DNA from: Platanthera guangdongensis
Lineage: Eukaryota > Streptophyta > Magnoliopsida > Asparagales > Orchidaceae
Direction of reading: 5' to 3'
DNA length: 64,000 nt
Assembly: GCA_039583875.1 (NCBI GenBank)
Contig: CM077147.1
Span: 113,518,440 to 113,582,439, forward strand
Below, piece after piece: positions 55,696 through 64,000 of this stretch (position 1 is the first letter of the stretch; the number at the start of each line of letters is the position of its first letter). The translations under genes were made by a program, and so were the position numbers. The notes under the pieces were generated by a model. That model searched no databases. It saw only the letters and a program-made list of their open reading frames with translations, and had not been told where the DNA came from.

Positions 55696-57028
55696 GTGGA
55701 TGGATTGCTTTGGAAAGACGGTCGTCTGTGCATCGCAAATGTGGGCACTTTGCGGGTGGAATTGTTGTACGAGGCGCATCATACCAAGTACATGATTCAC
55801 CCAGGGAGCACTAAGATGTACTGCGATGTGAAGAAATTGTTCTGGTGGCCAGGACTGAAGAAGGATGTGGCACTGTATGTGGCAAAGTATCAGACAAGCA
55901 CCTTGGTGAAGGTGGAGTGCCAAAAGCCGGGATGATTCTTGAAGTCCTTGCCTATTCCGGAGTGGAAGTTAGATGATATTACTATGGACTTTGTGCACGG
56001 GTTGCGAAGGTCGCAAAAAGGGAACGACGCCATTTGGATGGTCGTAGATCGTCTAACGAAGGTGTCGTGCTTCATTATGCATAGGAAGGATGATCCCGTG
56101 GAGAAACTTGCAAAGTTATATGTGGATAACATAGTACTACTTCACGGTGTGCCCCGCAGCATCGTGAGTGACCGAGATGGGCGGTTCACGTCCAATGATT
56201 GGAGGTTGGTGCAGCAGATGTTGGGAACAAAACTGAATTATAGCACATCCTTTTATCCGAAAACGGATGGGCAGACCGAGAGGGTCAATAGGACAATGGA
56301 AGACATGCTTCGCATGTGTGTCCTAGACTTTGGGAAATAGTGGGAAGACCACCTATACTTGGTGGAGTTCGCATACAACAATAGCTACCAGGCGAGCATA
56401 CAAATGGCACCCTTCGAGGCCCTTTATTGTAGAAGATGTCGCATGCCGTTGTTTTTGTTTGAAATAGGAGAGTCAAAGTTGTACAAGCGACAAGAGGCGG
56501 AAGATGCTACCTCGTTTGTGCGAACAATTCGGGAAAGGTTGCTAATCGCTCAGGACCGCCAGACTAAGTACTATAATGCCAAGCATAGGAACGTGGAGTA
56601 CGCTGCTGTACTTGAAGATCAAGCCGTTCAAGGGTGTCTCACGGGTGCAGCGCTTGAAGAAGCTAAGCCCGACGTACCTTGGACCGTTTGAGGTTCTGGA
56701 GCGGATTGGCAAAGCGGCGTATTGGTTGAAGCTATCGGTGGAGCTTAGTGGTGGTCTACACGATGTATTCCATATATCGGTACTAGGGAAGGCGGTGCAA
56801 GATCCTTCACATGTGATCGCGGTCGACCAAGTGCCGGTCGATAATCGGTTGACGACGAAGGTCAAGCCCGTTCGTATTGAGGACTCGGAAGTCAAGCGGC
56901 TACGCATCAAAGTGATCAGGGTGGTCAAGGTCCATTGGGGCAATTGTGGTCGGGAAGAGCTCTCTTGGGAGCGAGAGCAGACCATGCTTGAAGAGTACCT
57001 AGACTTATTCCACTCAGGTACCGTTTAA
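55696..57028 (+). pseudogene. pol: Gypsy G pol: integrase with chromodomain-like tail
   Basis: Zinc finger: EAHHTKYMIHPGS and KYQTSTLVKVEC (Cys pair lost). DDE: Asp in MDFVHGLRRS, Asp in VSDRDGRFT, Glu in TERVNRTMED. Stops at TGA 55933 and TAG 56338; a frameshift near 56600 leads to the C-terminus (PTYLGPFEVLERIG, VVKVHWGNCG, SWEREQTMLEE). Close relative of Gy1's integrase. Confidence 0.9.
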
Positions 57029-57062
57029 GTTTTGCGTTTATCTTTCCTTTATGAAATTTAAA

Positions 57063-57091
57063 GGACGAAATTCTTTTAAGATGGAGAGAGT
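57063..57091 (+). other. Gypsy G purine tract
   Basis: GGACGAAATTCTTTTAAG followed by ATGGAGAGAGT immediately before the LTR. Plus-strand priming site. Confidence 0.7.
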
Positions 57092-59271
57092 TGTAACACC
57101 CCAAAACTCAAAAGAGTGATGGGAGGCGTTTTGTGCCAAAATTTGGAATTTGGCAGGGGGTACACGGCCTGGGACACGGGCATGTCCCAGGACGTGTCAT
57201 GTTTGGGTCGACGTTCTTGCCTAGAGGTCGACGAATTTTGGAGTCAACGATCGTCGACCAGCGACCACGTCGTGAGATACGGGCGTGTCCCAGGGCATGT
57301 CGAGTGGTCGACGAATTATGCTCAACGAAGTGTTGAGATAGGGAACACGACCTAGGACACGGGCGTGTCCAAGGCCGTGTCGAGTGGTCGACGAATTATG
57401 CTCGACGAAGTGTTGAGACAGTGAACACGGCCTGGAGCCCAGGCATGTTCTGGTTTGACACGGGCGTGTCAAATAGTACACGGTCGTGTCCAAGACCCGT
57501 GTGTGTCTCAGGTTGGTTTTGGTCCTGTGTCGAAGGAGGAACACGCCCTGGAACACGGGCATGTACTGGATGACACGGGCATGTCAGTTCTAACACGGCC
57601 GTGTCGGGTGCCCGTGTGTATTTCGGGATGCATTAGTTTCAACGACGAATGGGGAACATGACCCTGTACACGGTCGTGTCACAGGACGTGTTCGGCCTAG
57701 GTTTTGCTTTTCAGCTCTGAATCGTGACCGTTTGTTTCCTTATTTTGGGATCGGATGGCTGGGGGCTGTTCCTGCTGGGATATACCCGGGAATAGGGTTC
57801 CAAATCCGTCATTTCTTTTACTTAGTCTCTTTCTAAAGTCTAAAGAGAGGGGAGAGCAAGGAAGAAGAAAGAAGGCTAGATTCGGTCACCTGCGAAGCTT
57901 TGGGGCTCCAAATCGCGAGCCAACTTCGGATCTACGGAGGCAAGGATATTGTGGTGCTTTTCATCCGCATACATTTTTATGGTGCCAAGAAAAAATGCTA
58001 GGGTAACGATTCTCATCCTTGGACATGTGAAGTCCTATTTTCCTTTGCATAGGAAGCCCTCTCTCGCGAGTTTGCGGTGAGTTGAGGCATTCCTTTGGGT
58101 AGACATGAATAGTCCCTGTTGTGTACATGTAGAGTCTGTAATCGAGAACAGATATATGCATGATGTGTGAAGCCTACCCGTACAAGTTGGTCTGCATCAG
58201 TGATGTTTCATTGCTTGAATGGCCGGAGAAGACTCCACGCAAATGTTTATTTTTCGAGTTTTCTACGCTGTAGATTGCAGTAGGGAGCCTTGGGGGCTAA
58301 CCTAGAGGTGCACCCGAAGACTTGGGCAGATGTGTGATTCTACAGTCTTGGTGGCCTGGGAGACAACTTGTACATAACTGGGTTATGTAATATTGTGCGT
58401 TCGATTCATGGGCTTCGGGGAAGCTTAACCCGTGCCGATGATTTTAATTGTCATGGCGAGTGAGCAACGGGTTGAGTGGAACCGTTCCTGCTCTATGCAG
58501 TTCGGTCTTTGAGGCCTACCGAGGGCATAGAGGTCGGGTCTTAGGCTGTTGATGATTTTAAGTGTCATGACTTCTGCCTAAAAGACTCAAATTCTCACGA
58601 GTTGTGTCGTACAAGTGGCGGTGGTGGGACCGCAGTTTTGACTGGTTTCACCGAGAATGTGCCCTGAGAGCACGGGATGTGTGGCCGTGCGTGCCTACTC
58701 CTGTGATGTAGTGTTATTACTATATAGTGCTTGGTTATGCTAATAAAGTGCAGGGAAGGAGCATCGCCTCCCCGAGTTTGGGGGCGTGATCATTATAATT
58801 TGGTCAGCATAGCTGACCGTTGCCTTTGTTTGCCACCATTGCGGTGGATTGTTGCTTTCAGGTGCTGCAGGACCAAGCGGTAAATAGCTAGCAAAAGCCC
58901 ATGTTGCTGAGCCGGCCCTCGAAGGCCAAATTTTGAGTGTTTTCTTATTTATTCATGTGTGACCGGCCTGCGTGCCGTGGTATGGAAGACACATTTTATT
59001 CGAGTAATCACTTGTCGGGCCTTAAGGCCATTGTACTGGTGTATTGTACTTCATCCCAATTGGGTTTTGTAGTGGACATTCATGCTTGTGGCTGGGTTCA
59101 TTAATTTGCAACTTTTAATAATTGCCTCCTCTAGAATTACTCTGTGTAGGACGTTTGTAATTAGTTGGATGGTATTCCAATGAGTAACCACCTGGTCTGT
59201 ATGTGGTACATGACATCGGGCCCCGGCTGGACCTACTGCTATATGTTATACGACGGATAGGGGGTGTTACA
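57092..59271 (+). repeat. Gypsy G 3' LTR (2180 bp)
   Basis: TGTAACACCCCAAAACTC to GGGGGTGTTACA. The array (57160-57700) and the distal blocks match the 5' LTR. GTCGA (59272-59276) is the right target duplicate. No gene is recognised. Confidence 0.9.
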
Positions 59272-59545
59272 GTCGACACTCAGAAGTTGGTGTGGACACA
59301 TAAAGAAGACTGTGTCGACACTCAGAAATTGGTGTCGACACATAGAGTTGTTGACACTCAGATGTTGGTGTCGACACATAAGGTTATCTATGCTGACACT
59401 TAGATATTAGTGTCGACACATAGAGATGTTGAGACCATAACCTCTTTGTCAAGACTTTAGCAGTCTGTGTCGACACAATCAAAATTGTGTCGACATACGA
59501 AACTCTAATTTCAGCCAGCCTTTTGACCTTCCCTGTTTCGGAAAG
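59272..59545 (+). promoter_or_regulatory. GTGTCGACAC array upstream of copia E aORF
   Basis: About eight copies of the palindrome (GTCGACACTCAGAAGTTG, then GTGTCGACACATAGAG and so on) at about 35-40 bp spacing, ending some 40 bp before a TATA-like box. It is the same motif as in E's LTR. With 49991-50018 it forms one array that G interrupted. Confidence 0.7.
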
Positions 59546-59551
59546 TATAAA
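59546..59551 (+). promoter_or_regulatory. TATA-like box upstream of copia E aORF
   Basis: GAAAGTATAAATTGG; TATAAA ends about 120 bp before the ATG at 59672. It follows the GTGTCGACAC array. Confidence 0.5.
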
Positions 59552-59671
59552 TTGGTGGAAATGAGACCTTGTCGACAACGCTCACAGAAATATCGAGACT
59601 AAACCATCTATGTCAACAAGAAATTCGTCTTCCTTCTCCCAACTTCACTTCTCTCATCTACATTGGTGCCC

Positions 59672-62329
59672 ATGTTGGACAACAATGTTAACGAAGGTTA
59701 TGAGCTCATTCGGGATGCATTCAATACTGCTGACCAAGAAATCAAGGTGGTTGTGGACCTAATCCAGGAAGCCGGATTGGATTATTTGGTTACTGATTCG
59801 ACAAGAATTTGGAAGAAGGAAGTTCTCCAATTCTAATCCAATGCTATGTTGAATTCAAAGGAGAACAAGATCAAGTCTACTGTTCACGGTGAAACGGTAT
59901 AAATAACACTCAAAAGTCGGAGTAAATCCCTTCAACTTCCAAGGATAAAAGAAGAGACTGAGGTGGATTCACATTTGACTGCTAAAGCCCTTAAATGGTG
60001 TGGGTTTCCCTCAATCATAAACATTGGATCATCCATGACTAGGAAAGGGATGAACTCCAATGGGATGTTTTTGTCTGAGATTATTTGGAAGGTTATTCTC
60101 TCCAAAACTGGGGGGCATGATAGGATCTCTTCCCACATGTTTAGCCTCATGACAAGAGTCATCTTCTAGGTAAAGACCGAGTGGAGTGGTGTAATCTTTA
60201 ATAAGATTAAGCACAGTCTTAAGAAGCCAAATCTATGTAGCATCTTAAGTCTGTATCTGGCAGCCAGCATACCTGAGGTGCTGAACCAGATTGTTGGCTC
60301 AAAGATAAATCACATGAGGAGAATGGATATAAGAATCCTCTCTAGGTGGGACAGAGTATTTTCCAAGGAAGTACCTACACCAAAGCAGAACTCTAAACAG
60401 GTCACAACACCAAAGAGAGATACAGTGCAAGCTGAGGAGTCCTCCAGTGACTTAGAAGAGAGAATTGAATTCGGTTCTGATGAAGGGAACACTGATCTAC
60501 CAAGGAAGTCTCCAACTCATACACCTGGAACTGAAGCTCAAATCTACGGGGAGACTGTCCATCAGACAGATAATCCAGAGATATCAGTCCCCATAGAAAC
60601 TGTCACTGAATCCCAGCTAGACAGTGAGACTGTAATCCTCACTTTAATGGAAGTGGTTCATGACATCAACACAGCTGCTGACCCTTTTGAAAGAGAGGCA
60701 CATGATGTTCATATTCATGATCTGTCAAAAAAACCTCAGGCTCCTGAGACTAAAGTAAAACCAGATTTAAAAACTAACATCCAGGGAGAGCAAGAAGAAG
60801 TGCACACGGAAGATATTTCTGTTGATGCACCAACTTCTGCAAGGGTTGAGGGGGAGGCGGCAGACCTAGCCCCAAGACTAGATGTAGATGTTCCAGGCAC
60901 AACAGTGGAATTTGAGATATCATCTGATTCTGAAGATGAGGATGCAGCATTAGTACTTAAGAAAAGAAAGTTTTTGGAGTTAAAGAAAAAGAGTTCTGGA
61001 TATAATAAAGCCTTAAAGGCTAGCTCCTCATCTACTGCTCCTTCAATAGATTTGAATTCTCTGATAGTATAGCTGCAAGTCAAACTTGATGAGCAAAGAC
61101 TTGCACTACAAAAGTATGTTTATGAAAGCCACAAGGAATTGCAATTCAGTCTGTCACAGGATATCAAATCAATTTGATTTGAGGTAAACATGCTTAAGAA
61201 AGAAATTACAGATTACTTCCATAAGGGAGGCAATGCTGTGGTATATCTTGCCAAACAACAACAATCCACTAAAACTGAAATAGATGATCTGGTTGTCAAG
61301 GAAGGAATTGTTCTCGAAAATCAGAAAAGACTGAATGAGAATTTAATGGAACTACAAATCATCACTCTGACTAAAATGGATGAACAAACCACTGCCATAG
61401 AAACAAATATAAACACCAAAGTATCTGCTATAGAAGAGCAGATTAAACTGGATTTCGCAATATGTTCTACTGCTATAAAAACTTCTGAGTCTGCCATTAC
61501 TGCTCAAGCAAAGAAGTTTGAAGACTACTATACAACTGAGAATTATCATATTACAGATCCAATAAGTTTTAAAAAGAATGATCTCAGAGATCATATTCAT
61601 AGAGAAGTCATAAAGGGGGAGAGGGTATTAGTTCAAGCTAGCTTTGAACATGCAAAATGGGTATCTAATAGTATCAGAGCTTCCTAGGGATATCCACCCT
61701 TATGTGATGATAATAACACTACAGAATCTGGATGCCAACCTGCAATCTTGGAGGGCATGCAACATGAAGTAGCTCAAGTCATATATTCCCCTTCTAAGTT
61801 TAAATAAATTCAACAAGCTGTCCAGAATATGTACAACCCTCCACTGGACAAATTGCTAGTAATTTGTGAGGAAATGAACATGGCTGACTCAGTTTTACTG
61901 AAAGAGCAAGTGGACTAAATATCCAAGAAGAGATTCAGAGAATAGGCAGGGGCTATTCCTGATTTTGATAAATAGAGTCCAACCTCTAGAAGCATCATCT
62001 TAACTACATGGAATGCAGTTGCTGAAAATCAATATGATAGGGGGAAGTGGTACTCCAAACAGTAATTAGATAAATATCTTGCACAACAAGAGTAAATCTA
62101 CAAATTCAGGAAGGACTTGAAGGATGGAAGAATCCCTTCAAACTCCATAGGGCCCTGCAAGTACTTCCCAAAACCATTTCATCACTTTGAAAGGCAAAAG
62201 CTGAAAGCTGCTCAACTTAAGGCCGAAAACATGAAGGGTAAGATGCCTGTTTTTGATACTGAAGCTGAAGTCAAAGCTTCTATTCAGCCCTGCAAAGGGA
62301 TTATCATCAAGGAACCTGATCAACCTTAA
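59672..62329 (+). pseudogene. Copia E accessory ORF (aORF), plus-strand copy
   Basis: About 886 codons from ATG 59672 with scattered stops (59834, 59897, 60167, 61070 and others). The N-terminus (NEGYELIRDAFNTADQEIK) matches D's; MFLSEIIWKVILSKTGGHD, ILSLYLAASIPEVLN and INHMRRMD match the other copies. Then a long acidic Ser/Glu-rich linker (60390-60960), basic VLKKRKFLELKKK, a coiled-coil-like part (61190-61500) and the basic C-terminal PSNSIGPCKYFPKPF-HHFERQKLK, matching D. No signal peptide, membrane span or enzyme motif is seen. It lies after RNase H, like SIRE env-like ORFs, but does not look like an envelope protein. Confidence 0.65.
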
Positions 62330-62507
62330 TCTTAGATTGACTAGGCTCTAGAAGAACTATGTATTTTTTGGTTGCTCTTAACAAAAACATTAATCTTGTA
62401 ATCTCACTTTGATTATATGAGAATGAAATTCTATGTTGACAACACTTTATATATCTAAGTCTCTGAGTTGCATGGTTTTCCATCAGATATTTCATTTTGA
62501 ATATTTG
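62330..62507 (+). other. Copia E 3' UTR remnant
   Basis: AT-rich sequence after the aORF stop. No purine tract or LTR start is seen before H begins at 62508. Confidence 0.55.
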
Positions 62508-64000
62508 TGTAACGCCCCCACTCGTCACGTGGCATATAACGTTGGGTCCGGCCGGGGCCCCAGGCCATATGTCACAGACAAGCGGCGGAATTACTTGTGG
62601 AAATCAAAATCTACTCGCATCCTAACTCATTCCATTCTAGCGCAGCATTTTTAAGTTAAATGACCTCAACTCAAATAATGTCCACTACTATATAAACTCC
62701 AATTTATATGTCCAAACCAGGAATGTAAACAACGCACACACACACGGCATTAAGGCCTTACAGGTTTCTCTTTACATAAATATAGCTTCATACATCGGCA
62801 CGCAGGCCGGCCACACATGAAATCCAAACACTCCGCCCTGCCTTCAAGGGCCTTATGCAGCAAGCCGCCATTTCGCTCATTCATTTCAAGAATCAGCACC
62901 TGCAATTAGATATCCACAAAGAACGGCAATCAAAGTAACTGTCAGCTTTAGCTGACCAATTATAACGACCCTACCCCTTACCTGGCGTAGTGGTTCCTTC
63001 CCTGTATGCATTGCCATATCATAATTTCTATTAATCTATCAATTACATTCATATCACAAATGCCGGTATCCACTATACGTTCCGTGCACTCAGGGCACCT
63101 TTTTGTAAAAACAGTTGAGTAGTGCAAAGTTTGTTGTAACATTAACACATTGTATAGACCACATCCGTTCAAATAGTATATACTAGAAGGTCCGGCCGGG
63201 GCCCCACAACATAGACCACAAAACAGGCGGTGCAGTTACGATGTGATACCGGAGTAGCGCAGCGCACCCAAACACATTGTAGTATAGCGGAAGCCTATAA
63301 CACTACACTTGAACTCCACAGCTGAATGTCCAACATATAAAAACTCCACATTTTATATATGATAGGAATGTCTTACACATACAAGTAGTTGGCCTTATGG
63401 CCTTACAGGACTTCCAAATAGTGGCCTCACACATTGGCACGCGGGCCAGCCACATCAAAAGAAAACATCATACTTCCATTTCTTTTAGCCTTCGAGGGCT
63501 AGCAACGGCAGTAGCAAATGCTGCAGGGACTTCAGCACTTATGCGTCCCGCTCGGCTCTCTAGTACCTGCACAGGGACATTCCACCCAAGGGTGGCAAAT
63601 AGAGGCAACGGTTAGCATTCAGCTGACCAAATGACCTTACCCCTTTCTCGGGGCAGCGGTATTCTTCCCTGCAGGCATAGCATATCACAAGCATGTATAT
63701 ATATCTCACATATAAGGTGCATTCACGCACACATGCCATCACAACCGTCACCCACCCAACCCGACGATCCATGCACTCATGGCACATTCTTGGTGTACCG
63801 GTGAACCAGTTGCCCACCACCGTATCAGGGTCGCAACCCAACGGCAAATCACTTGATCATTTACTCCATGGCATGCATCCGGAGTTTTATAGTCTTAGTG
63901 AACTCGGATTGGCCCGTAGCCCCCCATTGTATCACAGTGCGCATTCCTAAGACTCTTGTTATGCGCTCCAATAGACCGTACTTTCAGGTCTTACATCGGA
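62508..64000 (-). repeat. H: gypsy LTR on minus strand, tandemly repeated and cut by window edge
   Basis: On plus it starts TGTAACGCCCCCACTCG, the inverse of a GTTACA LTR end. Reverse-complement blocks match Gy1 and G LTRs: GGTCCGGCCGGGGCCC, GGCCTTACAG, GGCACGCGGGCC, CAGCTGACCAA, GCACTCAGGGCAC. The blocks occur twice in the same order (62508-63180 and 63187-64000, offset about 640 bp); the second lacks the terminal TGTAAC. The element body lies to the right, outside the window. No gene is seen. Confidence 0.75.

Larger units (their letters stand above)
50019..59271 (+). mobile_element. Gypsy G: complete chromovirus-type element
   Basis: LTRs 50019-52215 (2197 bp) and 57092-59271 (2180 bp), about 88-90 percent identical by eye, so older than F's insertion by that measure. 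The internal region has PBS, gag, intron, protease, RT, RNase H, integrase and chromodomain-like tail. Flanks are GTTGA and GTCGA, a 5-bp duplication with one C/T change. It lies inside an AGTGTCGACACT palindrome of copia E. Same LTR family as Gy1. Confidence 0.92.
28284..62507 (+). mobile_element. Copia E: Ty1/copia element with aORF, split by gypsy F and G
   Basis: Parts in order: 5' LTR 28284-29954, PBS, gag, protease, integrase, RT (first part to 34606), gypsy F, RT (rest) and RNase H 48873-49941, spacer, gypsy G, spacer with GTGTCGACAC array, aORF 59672-62329, 3' UTR to 62507. H starts at 62508, and E's 3' LTR is not seen. E sits in D's 5' LTR; bases before it are CCGTT (28279-28283). 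Without F and G the visible part is about 10.7 kb. Confidence 0.85.

Noticed and set aside
59672..62329. Envelope-like protein after pol
   Set aside because: By position it would fit, but no signal peptide, membrane span or furin-type site is visible in any of the four copies.
1..64000. Host protein-coding gene
   Set aside because: Every sizeable frame is accounted for by retrotransposon coding, LTR repeats or antisense shadows.

Overview
This window is plant nuclear DNA made almost entirely of nested LTR retrotransposons. I see no host gene, tRNA, rRNA or CRISPR array. The evidence is Ty1/copia and Ty3/gypsy polyproteins, LTRs beginning TG and ending CA, primer-binding sites complementary to initiator-methionine tRNA, purine tracts, 5-bp target duplications, and chromodomain-type gypsy integrases. 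The host is most likely a flowering plant with a repeat-rich genome; I cannot name the species. Nearly every coding region carries stops or frameshifts.

Layout, left to right. 1-5346: right part of gypsy element Gy1 (+), with a 2.5-kb 3' LTR, inserted in copia A. 5347-14665: copia A (-), with an accessory ORF (aORF), pol, gag, PBS and 5' LTR. 14666-16860: remains of copia B (-), into which A probably inserted; it keeps the gag end and the aORF but not pol, and a 775-bp tandem duplication spans the A/B junction. 16860-18683: old LTR fragment (-) of the F type. 18684-28283: copia D (-), with 3' LTR, aORF, protease remnant, gag and half of its 5' LTR; integrase, RT and RNase H are missing. 28284-62507: copia E (+), inserted in D's 5' LTR and itself split by gypsy F (34607-48867, two 4.7-kb LTRs, target duplication AAACA, cutting E's RT) and gypsy G (50019-59271, target duplication GTTGA/GTCGA, cutting the spacer before E's aORF). 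62508-64000: a gypsy LTR on the minus strand (H), running out of the window.

Two features look biologically novel. First, gypsy F and G, though well diverged, both carry a short GT-AG intron-like segment (94 and 75 bp) at the same codon between the gag zinc knuckle and the protease. Removing it joins gag to pol in frame; retaining it stops translation a few codons in. This looks like splicing-controlled Gag versus Gag-Pol production. F also has a candidate leader intron at the start of gag.

Second, all four copia elements carry one family of accessory ORF downstream of (or in place of) the lost pol. It has a helical N-terminal domain and, in D and E, an acidic linker, a coiled coil and a basic C-terminal motif. 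A TATA-like box lies about 75-120 bp upstream of each start. In A and E the same palindromic repeat family (TCGACGA or GTGTCGACAC) occurs both in the LTR and just upstream of the aORF, as if the LTR's regulatory unit had been copied to drive a second gene. B and D keep gag and aORF but not pol, suggesting non-autonomous derivatives in which the aORF was retained. All functional statements are inferred from sequence read by eye; percentages and alignments are estimates.
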